Notes: generated by a model not told the origin, from the sequence alone. DNA of 64,000 nucleotides from Bryobacter aggregatus MPL3 (GCF_000702445.1 NZ_JNIF01000004.1:868001-932000); one strand, 5' to 3'. Positions 52,752 through 63,600 are shown, counted from the first letter of the stretch. Translations and numbers: made by a program.

Positions 52752-53741
52752 ATGACTGCTACTACAACATCCGCATTTGTCACCAGATCCGGCGAGTGCC
52801 GGTGGCCGCAATCGCAATGGGATGCCCGAGTCCAGGTGAAGCTCTCTACGGCTGACAGCAACGGCGCCTACGCGGTTTGCGAAGTGGTCACCCCGCCGAA
52901 CTTTGGGCCTCCCGTACACCTGCATCGTTACGACGACGAGTGGTTCTATGTCCTGAAAGGCCAATACCGATTTGTTGTCGGCGGCCAGGAAACGATTGTC
53001 GGAGAAGGCGGCAGTGTCTTCGGACCGCGCCGGATCGCGCACACCTTCCAGAATATCGGGACGGAGCCGGGACGCCTTTTGACAATTTCCGCTCCTGGTG
53101 GACTCGACCTCTTCTTTCGCGACCTGTGCACGCTGGTGGTTCCAGGAGAGTTGCCGGAGACGCAGGAGTTCCTCAAGTTGTATGAGAAACACAATCTTGT
53201 CTACATCGCTCCGCCGCTGGCGCACGATACGGTGACAACGACGGGTCCGGTCCTGCAGGGACGCGAGGCCTTTGTTCTCCAACCGGGCGAGAGCCGGATC
53301 GGACGAAAGCTGGATGTGGTTGGCGATGAGATGGACGTGTTGGTTTCACGGGCTGATAGCGAAGGCCGGATGTCGGTGCTCGAAAACCTGACCCATCCGA
53401 TGGGAGGCCCACCGGAACACAGCCATGGCCGCGAAGAAGAATTCTTCTACATCCTCGATGGAGAGTATGAATTTCTCATTGATGGAATGCAGATCTTTGC
53501 GAAAGCAGGAGATGCCCTCTTTTCGCCGCGTGATGTACCCCACACCTTCCGCAACGTTGGGAGCCACGGCTCCCGCATGGTGGTCGCCAGCTTTCCGGGG
53601 GGCCTGGACGACTTCTTTGCAGACCTTGAGACTGCAGCGCCGGCCGGTAAGCCACCAGATCTCAACCAGGTGATTCCGGTCTTCTCCAAGCATGGCCTCA
53701 AGTTTGTCGGTCCCCCGCTGCGGGCCCGGAATTCCGCCTAG
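52752..53741 (+). CDS. Bicupin protein (quercetinase-like)
   Basis: 329 residues with two cupin domains. Domain 1 (~40-150) has PVHLHRYDDEWFYVLKG and the second His in RRIAHTF; domain 2 (~200-300) has PEHSHGREEEFFYILDGEYEF and DVPHTFRN. Both sites keep His-x-His...Glu...His, so both can bind a metal. The HLHxxxDEWFYV pattern is like quercetin dioxygenase-type bicupins, but the reaction is unknown. The 3' end overlaps the convergent DUF1501 gene by 4 bp. Confidence 0.85.
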   Translation: MTATTTSAFVTRSGECRWPQSQWDARVQVKLSTADSNGAYAVCEVVTPPNFGPPVHLHRYDDEWFYVLKGQYRFVVGGQETIVGEGGSVFGPRRIAHTFQNIGTEPGRLLTISAPGGLDLFFRDLCTLVVPGELPETQEFLKLYEKHNLVYIAPPLAHDTVTTTGPVLQGREAFVLQPGESRIGRKLDVVGDEMDVLVSRADSEGRMSVLENLTHPMGGPPEHSHGREEEFFYILDGEYEFLIDGMQIFAKAGDALFSPRDVPHTFRNVGSHGSRMVVASFPGGLDDFFADLETAAPAGKPPDLNQVIPVFSKHGLKFVGPPLRARNSA

Positions 53742-55132
53742 GCGAGGAGACCTGTCACGACTTTGCCCTTCCCATCTTTGGTGGCATAAACCGGCCGCTT
53801 CTCCACTTCATAGGCCGTGTCAGGAGCAATGCCCATCAGGCTGTAGATCGTGGCGTGCAGGTCGGTGATGGTAACGGGATCTTTGACAATGCGGCAGGGT
53901 CTTTCCGGCGCAGTTTCGCCGTAGACCTTGCCCTTGGCCACTCCGCCGCCAAAGAGCAAAACACTGGATGCTTCTGTAAAATGACGGTGCATCCCGTAGT
54001 GCTTGGGTTCGGTCATCACATCGGGCACCGTGACCTGATTTTTGACGAGTTGTCCGGGCTTGCCTTCCATCATCATGTCGCGGCCAAACTCGGTGGCGAG
54101 AACGACGAGCGTGCGGTCCAGGAGACCGCGCTCTTCGAGATCGAGAATCAACTGCGAGAGCGGACCATCAATGGTCTGCTTCATGCCTTCCGCACGGGAG
54201 TGTCCGTTTTCGTGTGTGTCCCAGAAGCGGAAGGGAATGTATTCCGTTGTGACTTCGATGAATCGAGCACCTGCCTCGACCAGCCGTCTGGCGAGCAGGC
54301 AGCCCTGGCCAAAGCGGGTGTCGCCGTACTTGGCCGCCACTTCCGGTTTCTCCAGACTCAGATCGAAGGCCTTGGCTGCTGGAGAGGTGAGAAGCCGATG
54401 AGAATTCTCGAAACTGCGTGCGAGGCTCTCCTTTTGAAAGGCGCCACCGTTCTGTTGGAGCGGGGATTTGGCCACCAGTTCCTTATAAAACTTGTAGCGA
54501 TTCTCAAAGCGCGACATGCCCAGGAACTCGCTCGGCCGCGTGGAGGCGACAGCATCCTTGGGATCTGTGATGAAGAACGGCGAATGCTCGCCTCCCAGGA
54601 AGCCCGCCGTATGAAACGCCTTCAGACTGTCGCTTTCGCCGCCAATTTCGAGATTCTGTCCAATGTCGATGAAAGCTGGAATGTCCGGATTCTTCGGCCC
54701 GAGGGTGCGGCTGATGAAAGAGCCCATGTGCGGCACCGCAACACTTTGTGGCGGTTCATAGCCGGTATGCCAATGGTACTGGTGCCGGGAGTGAAGGATG
54801 AAACCCAGGTCGCCAACCCTGTGTGAGCGTAAGAGCACTCCGCGATCGAGAATCTTCGCAGTCCGCTCCAGCCCCTGGGAGAGGCGGACCCCATCGAGAA
54901 CAGTGGGAATCGACGGGAAGGTCGAGAGCACTTTTTCACTTCGAAGACCCGGCTGGAATGGAGTGTAGAGCTTCGGATCGAAAGTCTCTGTTTGCGCCAT
55001 TCCTCCGGCCATCCAGAGCAGAATCATCGAGTCTGCTTTTGCTGCGACCGGGGGGGCAGCAATCAATTTCGCTTCGCCTTGTGCAAAGGCAGCTAAGGTG
55101 GCGGCTTTCAGCCAGTCACGACGATTCACCAT
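53738..55132 (-). CDS. DUF1501 protein, pair 2
   Basis: 464-residue DUF1501 family protein. Tat-type start MVNRRDWLKAATLAAFAQG. Landmarks: ILLWMAGGMAQTETFDPKLY, TLVVLATEFGRDM, and the C-terminal TITDLHATIYSLMGI. ATG 55132 overlaps the upstream cytochrome stop (ATGGTGA), so the pair is translationally coupled; the longer frame from 55168 lies inside that gene. Compared with pair 1 it has an alanine-rich AGGMAQ instead of HGGPSQ at the active-site-like loop. Confidence 0.9.
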   Translation of the reverse strand: MVNRRDWLKAATLAAFAQGEAKLIAAPPVAAKADSMILLWMAGGMAQTETFDPKLYTPFQPGLRSEKVLSTFPSIPTVLDGVRLSQGLERTAKILDRGVLLRSHRVGDLGFILHSRHQYHWHTGYEPPQSVAVPHMGSFISRTLGPKNPDIPAFIDIGQNLEIGGESDSLKAFHTAGFLGGEHSPFFITDPKDAVASTRPSEFLGMSRFENRYKFYKELVAKSPLQQNGGAFQKESLARSFENSHRLLTSPAAKAFDLSLEKPEVAAKYGDTRFGQGCLLARRLVEAGARFIEVTTEYIPFRFWDTHENGHSRAEGMKQTIDGPLSQLILDLEERGLLDRTLVVLATEFGRDMMMEGKPGQLVKNQVTVPDVMTEPKHYGMHRHFTEASSVLLFGGGVAKGKVYGETAPERPCRIVKDPVTITDLHATIYSLMGIAPDTAYEVEKRPVYATKDGKGKVVTGLLA

Positions 55133-57303
55133 ATGAATTGGAACTCCGGGTGCATCATTAGGCTCCATAGAAGATCTTCTGCTCCTTCCCGCTGGAGCTT
55201 ACCTTGGGGAAAGAGTTGCATCGCCTGACTCCTCTCTGCAGCAGACGGTGCGCGACCAAGAAGGTTGCGCCAGAAGTAGTCGATCGCCGCATCGCTGGTA
55301 CGGAGTGTGGGCGGCGCAGGCCAGGGGGAATAGCCAGAAACTTTGACGAGGCGTGTGCGATCGGGCTCGGCTCCGAAGACAAAGAAGCGAACGCTGGCGT
55401 TGATATCGCTGGCCTTCGAGGCATCGCTCACCCAGACCTTGGCCTGCAGAGTGTCATAGCCTGGTTCCAGCTCAAACACCATGCGGCTGCCAATCTTCGC
55501 CGGCACCGCACCCTGCTGCAGGATTTTGCTTCCGTTCTTGCCCCGGAGGGTGATGTCCTTCCAGCCGACCACGGCTTTTTCCGGATCGAAGGTTCCCGCG
55601 TCTTCGGTGAGAAGCCACACTTGCTTGAGCCCTTGGATGCTCACCTCCACGTTCAGCTCGCCGCCGCGTACGGCGCGCGAGTCGTAGAGATTGTCCGGTG
55701 AGGGAGGAAGTTCCCCGAGGAGATGCATGACGCCCCGATGGATCATCGCGGCCAGTGTCGTTCCGTTCGATAACTCCAGCCCTTGAAAGGTGGTGGCTTC
55801 TTCGTTGCGCGTCGTGTAGACCTGATCTCGAATCGGACGGCCCAGAGCACGGTCTAAGGGGCTGCTCTTGTGCTGCCAATCCCGTCCGAGAATCGCCCGG
55901 TCGGAATTGTTGCTCTGGACGGCGCGCCACTCCCCAGTAAGCGCGCTCAGCGTATCTACAAGTTGCTCGGCGCTCATCCGGCGCGGCTGTGCGTCAGCAC
56001 GCTGGTAGGCGGCGGAACTCATGAGGAGGCGGAGCAGATACTTCAGGTCGTAGTTGTGTTGTGCGAAGTCGGAGGCCAGCCAATCGAGGAGATCGGGATT
56101 GGAGGGTTTGGCATCCATGTCGTCGACTGGCTCCACCAGTCCTTTGCCCATCAGCTTCTGCCAATAGCGATTGACGATGGTTCTCGCCAGGCGGCCATTC
56201 TGTGGACTGGTAAAGAGTTTGGCCGCCCAGTAACGGCGTTCACTCGGGCTGGCGCCGGCGGGAATGGTGCCGAGTTCCGGCCAAAGGAACTGCGGTTCCT
56301 GGAAGACCCCGGTTTTGTTATCGCAACGAACCACTTCGAGCTTCGCTTCGTTGGAGAACATTGCGGCCAAGCCATAGGCTTCCTTCAGCTTGTACTTATT
56401 GATGAAGCTGTCGTGGCAACTGGCGCACTTCAGATTGATGCCGAGAAAGACCTGCGCTGTGTTTTGCGAGGCCTGCATGTAGGGAGTTTGGCTCGCATTC
56501 ACATCCCCGCGCCAGTTCACCCCAATGAGAAAGCCTTCTGGAGAGTCCGCGCCAATCGGATTCAAGAGCTCGCGCACCATCTCGTCATAAGGCATATTGT
56601 TGCGCAGAGCCGCTTCCAGCCAGGGCGTAATCGCCTTGCGTTCGCCGTGATAGACAACGCCAATGTCATTGCGCAGAAGGTCATTCCACCAACTGATCCA
56701 GTGTCCGGAATAGAGCTTCTCCTCGGAGAGCAGGTTTTCGATCAGGCGTTCCCGCTTCTGCGGATCGGTACTGGATACAAAGCTTTGCAGACTCTGCGCG
56801 GACGGGCTGATACCCCAGAGGTCCAGATAGGCGCGCCTGGCGAAAACCGCGTCAGTCGCGATTCCTTTCGGCGGAGCGGGGAGAAAGCGATCGACGGGAT
56901 TGCCGCTGCCAGAGGGCAGAGCGACGGCGCGCGGGGCTAGCGGCGCCACCCAAGTGCTTGGGGCGCTCTGTTTGGTGTCGGCCCATGTCGCGCCCTGAGC
57001 GATCCAGTCTCGCAGCGCTTCGATCTGCTTGGGCTCGAGCGGCTTGCCCACTGGGGGCATCAGACGGCCTTCTCGGCCTTCCACGCGCGCAAGCAGTGCG
57101 CTCTGCGCCGGATTGCCGGGCGACAGCACGCGCAATGCATTCTCGCGCGTTGTGAGATCGAGACCCGCCTGGGCCTTCGGACCAGCATGGCAGGACAGGC
57201 AGCGCGCGGCCAGGATCGGGTGAATGTCGGTCACAAAGTCGGCAGCGCTGGCGACCCATGCCAAGTGGCAAAGAAAAAGAAGACGATGCAAGGAGCTACG
57301 CAT
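55126..57303 (-). CDS. Planctomycete-type cytochrome c DUF1549/DUF1553 protein, pair 2
   Basis: 725 residues: signal peptide (LLFLCHLAWVASAADF), PSCyt1 domain with haem motif CLSCHAGPKAQAG, DUF1549 (~140-330) with a second haem motif CASCHDSF, DUF1553 and a C-terminal NPCBM-like sandwich (~560-660) with WKDITLRGKNG, then a short LLGRAPSAAERSQ helix region. Shorter than pair 1 because the middle insert is absent. Coupled to the DUF1501 gene by overlap. Its start is 29 bp from the divergent alcohol dehydrogenase. Confidence 0.9.
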   Translation of the reverse strand: MRSSLHRLLFLCHLAWVASAADFVTDIHPILAARCLSCHAGPKAQAGLDLTTRENALRVLSPGNPAQSALLARVEGREGRLMPPVGKPLEPKQIEALRDWIAQGATWADTKQSAPSTWVAPLAPRAVALPSGSGNPVDRFLPAPPKGIATDAVFARRAYLDLWGISPSAQSLQSFVSSTDPQKRERLIENLLSEEKLYSGHWISWWNDLLRNDIGVVYHGERKAITPWLEAALRNNMPYDEMVRELLNPIGADSPEGFLIGVNWRGDVNASQTPYMQASQNTAQVFLGINLKCASCHDSFINKYKLKEAYGLAAMFSNEAKLEVVRCDNKTGVFQEPQFLWPELGTIPAGASPSERRYWAAKLFTSPQNGRLARTIVNRYWQKLMGKGLVEPVDDMDAKPSNPDLLDWLASDFAQHNYDLKYLLRLLMSSAAYQRADAQPRRMSAEQLVDTLSALTGEWRAVQSNNSDRAILGRDWQHKSSPLDRALGRPIRDQVYTTRNEEATTFQGLELSNGTTLAAMIHRGVMHLLGELPPSPDNLYDSRAVRGGELNVEVSIQGLKQVWLLTEDAGTFDPEKAVVGWKDITLRGKNGSKILQQGAVPAKIGSRMVFELEPGYDTLQAKVWVSDASKASDINASVRFFVFGAEPDRTRLVKVSGYSPWPAPPTLRTSDAAIDYFWRNLLGRAPSAAERSQAMQLFPQGKLQREGAEDLLWSLMMHPEFQFIW

Positions 57304-57332
57304 TGCAGATTCAACTATACAATCAAGAATTC

Positions 57333-58337
57333 ATGCGAGCTATCAGTCTGACCACACCGGGTGAATTTCAATGGATCGATCTTCCTGCGGCCAATGAGCC
57401 GGGGCCTGGAGAGGCGTTGGTGCGCATCCGTGCCGTTGGTATCTGCGGGAGCGATCTGCACGCCTATAAAGGACGGCAACCCTTCTTTAGCTATCCGAGA
57501 ATTCTGGGTCATGAGTTGAGCGTTGAGGTGTTGCGCGTGGGCGAAGGTGTCGTTGGGCTGGAGCCCGGCGACCGTTGCGCGGTGAATCCTTATCTCGCCT
57601 GCGGCACCTGCATTGCGTGCCGCCGTGGGAAGTCCAATTGCTGCACCACTTTGAAGGTGATTGGCGTTCATGTCGATGGCGGCATGCGCGAAGAGATGAT
57701 TCTGCCGGCTGCGCACCTTTACCCGTCCAAGAAACTGTCGCTCGAGGAACTGGCTCTGGTGGAGACACTCGGGATTGGCTGCCACGCAGTGAACCGGGCG
57801 CAACCCGTCGCTGGAGATCGCGCGCTGGTCATCGGAGCAGGCCCGATCGGTTGTACGGTGATGGAGTTTTTACGCTTGAAAGGTACGCCCTTTGAAGTGC
57901 TCGACCTCAGTCCCAGCCGCCGCGAATTTGCGACCAAGCAGATGTCGGCCTCGGTCGTCCATGAATCGAAAGAAAGCGTGTTGGCCCAGGCGCCGGAGTT
58001 GCCGACCCTTGTTTTCGACTGCACCGGCAATCCGGGCTCGATGCACGATGCTTTCTCCTACACCGCGGCTGGTGGCAAGCTCACCTTTGTCGGGCTCTTT
58101 GTGGGCGACATCAGCTTCCACGACCCCGACCCCTTCCATCGCCGGGAGATGACCATTCTGAGTTCGCGCAATGCCCTGCCCGCCGAGCATCGCTTCATCC
58201 TCGAACAGTTGGAGAACGGCAGCATCGAGACCCGGAGCTGGGTCAGCGAACTGTGTCCGGCCGAGGGAATGGCCGATCGATTTCCCACCTGGACAGACCC
58301 GGGGAGTGGCATCCTCAAAGCCGTCGTGAGCTGGTAA
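57333..58337 (+). CDS. Zinc-dependent alcohol dehydrogenase family protein
   Basis: 334-residue medium-chain dehydrogenase of the sorbitol/threonine dehydrogenase group. Catalytic zinc site Cys38, His60, Glu61 (VGICGSDLHAY; ILGHELSVE), structural zinc cysteines C90, C93, C96, C104, and NAD site VIGAGPIGCTVMEF. Substrate unknown. ATG 57333 is the first start in a sensible N-terminus (MRAISLTTPGEF). It lies between DUF1501/cytochrome pairs 2 and 3, divergent from the first. Confidence 0.88.
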   Translation: MRAISLTTPGEFQWIDLPAANEPGPGEALVRIRAVGICGSDLHAYKGRQPFFSYPRILGHELSVEVLRVGEGVVGLEPGDRCAVNPYLACGTCIACRRGKSNCCTTLKVIGVHVDGGMREEMILPAAHLYPSKKLSLEELALVETLGIGCHAVNRAQPVAGDRALVIGAGPIGCTVMEFLRLKGTPFEVLDLSPSRREFATKQMSASVVHESKESVLAQAPELPTLVFDCTGNPGSMHDAFSYTAAGGKLTFVGLFVGDISFHDPDPFHRREMTILSSRNALPAEHRFILEQLENGSIETRSWVSELCPAEGMADRFPTWTDPGSGILKAVVSW

Positions 58338-58341
58338 GACG

Positions 58342-59211
58342 CTAGCCTTCCCGCTTCCGCCGCGACTCGCCAAATACCGCGTTCCACGGCGGAATGACAA
58401 TGCTAACGCTGCCATTCGCGCGCACCTGGCAGGCCAGGCGAATCAGTGGCCGCTCGACATCGGAATCAATGAAGCCGCTATCCCAATAGCCGAAATACTG
58501 CATCCGTTTCCGCTCGAAGTCGTCGGCGGGATCCAGCTTCTCGTTCCCGCCCAGAACCCCAATCCAGCAGGTGCCACAGGAACCGGCGCGGCAATCAACC
58601 GGAATCGGCCCCATGCCCTCATAACAACGTGCGTCGCTATCGTGATAATTACGCTTGTCGAGTTCGGCGGCGGAAGTGATCTCCTGGGCCGGAAGGATTG
58701 GGAACCAGCCATCCTGCTTGCGCTCCTCAAAGATGACGCGGTCGCAAGCCTTTCTGCCCTTCATCCTCTCGAGCAACGAGGGCGCGTAACGGCTGGCGCG
58801 TTCGGTGCTGCGGTCTGCGGGAGGTGTCCAGGTTTCTTTGAGAAAGTCTGGTCCACAGAGTTCCACCGTGCGGAGTGCGATGGCGGCCATCGGAAGCGCG
58901 TGCGCAACCGGAGCTCCGCTACGGCGGGCGAGACTGCGAATGCGGGATTCCAGCGGCGAACAGTCCGCCTCGTCCAGTGCCAGGCGAACGGCGCCCCAAA
59001 AACGATGGCTGTCGAGAAAGGCATGCGAGGTGTTCGCTTGTTGGGCGAGCTTGCTCTGGCCCTTCAATTGGAAGAAGACGAAACGTTCTGCAAGCTCTGG
59101 CAGAATCTCCGGCCACATGGCAAACCAAATGCGGAGTGCATCACGGTCCGGGCCATGGACTTCAGGGTGAATGGCTGACAGTGCGGCCAGCCATTCTTCG
59201 TGCGGGCTCAG
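58342..59211 (-). CDS. Protein with C-terminal plant-type 2Fe-2S ferredoxin domain, apparent CTG start
   Basis: About 289 residues. The C-terminal part has C-x4-C-x2-C...C in DCRAGSCGTCWIG and LACQVRANG, the plant-type [2Fe-2S] pattern; the N-terminal ~150 residues are helical and unassigned. From ATG 59118 the protein has 258 residues, but the frame stays open and protein-like upstream (SPHEEWLAALSAIHPEV) with no ATG, GTG or TTG. CTG 59211-59209 overlaps the TGA of the DUF1501 gene (CTGA) and has AAAGGA eight bases ahead, so I take it as the start. It is the third gene of the pair-3 operon. Confidence 0.7.
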   Translation of the reverse strand: MSPHEEWLAALSAIHPEVHGPDRDALRIWFAMWPEILPELAERFVFFQLKGQSKLAQQANTSHAFLDSHRFWGAVRLALDEADCSPLESRIRSLARRSGAPVAHALPMAAIALRTVELCGPDFLKETWTPPADRSTERASRYAPSLLERMKGRKACDRVIFEERKQDGWFPILPAQEITSAAELDKRNYHDSDARCYEGMGPIPVDCRAGSCGTCWIGVLGGNEKLDPADDFERKRMQYFGYWDSGFIDSDVERPLIRLACQVRANGSVSIVIPPWNAVFGESRRKREG

Positions 59212-60650
59212 GCCACGAGTCCTTTGATCACGTTTGCCTTTTCGACACCGGTGAGCTTCTGATCGAGGCCCTGGTACTTGTAGGTGAAGCGCTCATGGTC
59301 AATGCCAAACTGGTGCAGCAGTGTGGCTTGGAAATCCCGGACGTGGACGGGATCTCGAACGATGTTGTAACTGAACTCATCGGTCTCTCCCCAGACGATC
59401 CCAGGCTTGGCGCCCCCGCCGGCCATAAAGAGAGAGAAGCAACGCGGATGATGATCGCGACCGTAGTTGGTCGGCGTCAGCTTACCCTGAGAATAGATGG
59501 TGCGGCCAAACTCCCCGCCCCAGACCACCAGTGTCTCGTCGAGCATGCCGCGCTGTTTCAGATCCTGGATCAGACCGTAGAGTGCGCGATCGACGTCCTT
59601 GCATTGCGATGGCAGCACCTCGGGCAGGTCGCCATGCACGTCCCAGCCACGCATGTAGAGTTGCACGAAGCGAACGCCGCGTTCGACAAGGCGCCGGGAC
59701 ATCAGGGCCTGATTGGCAAAGGTGCCAGGCTTACGCGCCTCCTCACCGTATAGCTCGTAAGTGCTAGCCGGTTCCTTGCTGAGATCGGTCAAATCCGGCA
59801 CGCTCGACTGCATGCGGAAGGCCATCTCGTACTGCGCAATGCGGCTCTTGGTTTCCGCATCGGCGTACTTTTCATAGGTCATTTGGTTCAGCTCGCCCAA
59901 TGCATCGAGCATCCGGCGGCGCATCTCCGGTGGCACGCCTTCGGGATTCTTCACGTAGAGAACCGGCTCGCCAGCGCTGCGCAAAGAAACTCCCGCGTAC
60001 TGGGCGCTCAGATAACCAGCGCTCCAAAGCCGGGCCGAAATGGCTTGCACATTCGCCTTTGGGTGCGTGTGGTTCGCATTCAGAACAACGAAAGTGGGCA
60101 GATCCTGATTCATGCTGCCCAGGCCATAGGCGATCCAGGAACCGATACAGGGCTTGCCCGCGATCTGGTTGCCGGTTTGGATGAAGGTGATGGCCGGCTC
60201 ATGGTTGATCGCCTCGGTGTGCATCGAACGGATGATGGTGAGGTCGTCGGCCATCTTCGCGACGTTCGGAAGCAACTCGCTGATCCAGGCGCCGCTTTGC
60301 CCGTGCTGGGCAAACTTGAAAACTGTCGGAGCGATCGGAAAACGCGTCTGGCCGCTCGTCATCGTCGTGAGGCGTTGGCCGTTCCGGATGCTCTCTGGCA
60401 GATCTTTGTCATACCAGTCCTTCATGGCGGGTTTGTAGTCGAGGAGGTCATGCTGCGGTGGCGCGCCTACCATGTGCAGATAGATGGCCCGCTTCGCCTT
60501 GGGGGCAAAGTGCGGCAGTTCTTTTCCCTGCTCCTTTGCGCCGAGCAATTGATTCAGCGCAAGAGCACCAAAGCCCCGCGCTCCATTGCCGAGAAGTTGC
60601 CGCCGGGTGGCAAGCAGTACCGCATCCCGTTCTGCGTCGTGGATTTTCAC
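59208..60650 (-). CDS. DUF1501 protein, pair 3
   Basis: 480-residue DUF1501 protein. Tat-like N-terminus TRRQLLGNGARGFGALALN; family loops RAIYLHMVGAPPQHDLLDYK, WGGEFGRTIYSQGK with NYGRDHHPR, and a C-terminal DFQATLLHQFGIDHERFTYK. GTG 60650 overlaps the TGA of the upstream cytochrome gene (GTGA), which fixes the start and the coupling. The ferredoxin-domain gene follows with a CTGA overlap. Confidence 0.92.
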   Translation of the reverse strand: MKIHDAERDAVLLATRRQLLGNGARGFGALALNQLLGAKEQGKELPHFAPKAKRAIYLHMVGAPPQHDLLDYKPAMKDWYDKDLPESIRNGQRLTTMTSGQTRFPIAPTVFKFAQHGQSGAWISELLPNVAKMADDLTIIRSMHTEAINHEPAITFIQTGNQIAGKPCIGSWIAYGLGSMNQDLPTFVVLNANHTHPKANVQAISARLWSAGYLSAQYAGVSLRSAGEPVLYVKNPEGVPPEMRRRMLDALGELNQMTYEKYADAETKSRIAQYEMAFRMQSSVPDLTDLSKEPASTYELYGEEARKPGTFANQALMSRRLVERGVRFVQLYMRGWDVHGDLPEVLPSQCKDVDRALYGLIQDLKQRGMLDETLVVWGGEFGRTIYSQGKLTPTNYGRDHHPRCFSLFMAGGGAKPGIVWGETDEFSYNIVRDPVHVRDFQATLLHQFGIDHERFTYKYQGLDQKLTGVEKANVIKGLVA

Positions 60651-63600
60651 TTGTTCAGTACCTCGTCGAGATTCATCAGTTGGTTCGCCATCATGGTGAG
60701 TGCCGCGAATTCGGGCACCGGAAGTTTGGGATCGGCCTTGCTTTCACCTACGGCAATCAGCTTCCGTGCATCCGCTGGGTCGGTGTCGTAGTGGCGCAGG
60801 TAGTCACGATAGGCGGCGCGCGAGATCTCGCGTTCCCTGCCCTCAAAGCGGCGTGTCACCAGCCGTTCGGTCAGATAGTCGAGTTGTGCGTCGAAGTCGT
60901 TGCGATGCGCATGGATTGCCCGTTGCGCTAAGGCCCTTGCCGCCTCGACAAACTGCACATCGTTCATCGTCAACAGCGCCATGAGCGGCGTGTTGGTGCG
61001 TTCGCGGCGCACGGTGCAGGCTTCCCGCGAGGGCGCATTGAAGATGTCCATCGCCGGTGGCGGCGCACTGCGTTTCCAGAAGGTATAGAGGCTGCGGCGA
61101 TAAAGCGCGTCCCCGTGGTCCTGGGTATAGAAGCGTGTATCTGAGGATTCCATCGCCACCGTTTCCCAGATGCGTTCTGGCTGATAAGGCTTGACGCTGG
61201 GCCCGCCGATGGTAGGCACCAACAGCCCGCTTGCGGCGAGTGCATAGTCGCGCACCATCTCGCCGTCCATGCGGAAGCGCGGCCCCCGGCTGAGCAGACG
61301 ATTGTCCGGGTCGATCTTGCGCCGCTCCTCAGTGGTGACGGCCTGTTGTTGATAAGCAGAACTGGTGAGCATCAGGCGCAGCAGACGCTTGACGTCCCAA
61401 CCGTTCTCGCGGAAGTCGACTGCGAGCCAATCGAGCAATTCGGGATGACTGGGTGCTTCTCCCTGGCTCCCGAAATCTTCGCTGGTCCGGACGATTCCGG
61501 TGCCAAAGACTTCCTGCCAATAACGGTTGACCGCAACGCGGGCAAAAAGCGGATTCTCCGGCTTGAGCAACCATTCTGCCAAGCCCATCCGGTTCTTCTC
61601 CACCTTGGGGCCGAGGCCTCCTAGGACCCCCGGCACATCGGCTTCGACTTTCTCACGCGGCTGATCGTACATGCCCCGGAAGAGAATGTTTGCGCTTGGC
61701 TTCGAGTCTTTGCGCTCCACCATGACGTGCGTTACGGCTCCGCGGCGAAGGATATTGCGCCGCTCGGCTTCCAGCACAGCAAGCTGGGTCATCATCTTGC
61801 GGGAAGCGCCATCGCGACTGGCGGCCCAGACGCGCGACAACTCGACCGGTGCTCCTTCTTTGGCGCGGGGCAGCATATCGAGAACCGAGATCTCCTCGCT
61901 CGACAACACGCGCGAGTAGATGCGCAGGTCCTTCAGTGCGCCACCTTTATAGCTGCGCTTGTTGCCGTCGCCCCCGATGCGCAGCGGAATCCCGGGCAGG
62001 AAATTGCCCTTGAGTGCGGAACGGGCCGATTCCTGTTTGCCTTCATGCACCGCCTTGATGCCGTTGAAGTAAAGCTCGAAACCATCTTTCTTGCTCCGGC
62101 TTCCGTCATAGGTAAACGCGACGTGATACCAGCCGCCCGCCGTCATCTTCGCACCGTTGCCGCCCCGGGCGACGATCGATTCGCCGTTGTCGCCAATCAA
62201 GCGCAACAACGGTTGGCGACCCTGGATGTCCAGGCTCCAGCCACGGATATTTTTGCTCTCTTTCTCCATCGAATTGGTTTGTGAGAGGATGGTCCAGTTT
62301 TCATCAGGCTTCGGGTAGTAGACCCAGGCAGCAATGGTGAAAGGCTTGTCGGGATCGATCAGTTGGAAGCGCGGAATCTCTTTGAGCCCACCTTCCGCCG
62401 GGAACTCAATCTGTTCGAGAGCCCATTCCGGTTTGAAGGACTTGGGCAACTCCAGCTTTGCGCCCGCTTGGGGAGACAGATGATCGGCACGTTCGCCAAG
62501 CTTGCCGCGCAGGGCAATCATCTGGTGATCGAGAGTCGCCCAACGCGATTCATCCTGCTTGGCGGGGAGGAAAATCACTGGTGGGGTATCGCTGATATTG
62601 CCATCGAGCGGCTTCTGCTCGGTATTACGGAAGAAGGCCGCCATTGAATAGAAGTCCTTCTGAGTGATGGGGTCAAACTTGTGATCGTGGCAAGTGGCGC
62701 AGCCGACGGTGAGGCCCATAAAGACGGTGCTCGTGGTGTCGACACGATCCTTCGCGTACATCACCGCGACTTCATCTTCAATCACTCCTCCCTCATTGGT
62801 GGTGACATTGTTGCGATGGAAGCCGGAGGCGATCAACTGCTCCTTTGTCGGATTCGGCAACAGGTCGCCGGCAATCTGATCGCGAACAAAGTTGTCGAAA
62901 GACTGGTTCCGGTTGAAGGCTTGGATCACCCAGTCGCGGTAAAGCCAGATCTCGCGATAGTTATCGATGTGCAGGCCGTGCGTGTCGGCATAGCGAGCGG
63001 CGTCGAGCCAGTAACGCCCGCGATGCTCGCCGTAATGCGGAGAAGCGAGCATCTGATCCACATAACGTTCCCAGGCTCCGGGTTGTTGGTCTTTAAGAAA
63101 GGACTGGACTGCGGCTTCCGACGGCGGCAGTCCTGTCGCGTCCAGGGCCGCACGGCGGGCTAAGGTTCGGCGATCGGCTTGGGCCGAGGGCGTGAGACCT
63201 TCTTTTTCGAGACGTGCGAGAATAAAGTGATCGATCTCATTCGTCGGCCACGCAGTTTGTTTCACGGTTGGCAACGGAGATTTGACGGGGGTCAGAAAAG
63301 CCCAATGCTCCTGCCAGTCGGCACCCTGATCGATCCAACGTTTGAGAACGTCGATCTGCGCCGCCGTCAAATTTTTGTGAGAGGCCGGAGGCGGCATTCG
63401 AAGCGCTGTTTTCTCGTGCAGGATTCTTTTTAGAATCAGACTATTGGCAGAATCGCCCGCAACGATCGGCGTGCCATTCTTTCGTGCTCGAAATGCTTCA
63501 GACTTAACGTCAAGACGAAGTCCCGCCATGCGCGTCTCTTTATCAGGGCCATGGCAATGGAAACAGGAATCGCTTAGAATAGGACGCACTTCCCGCCGGA

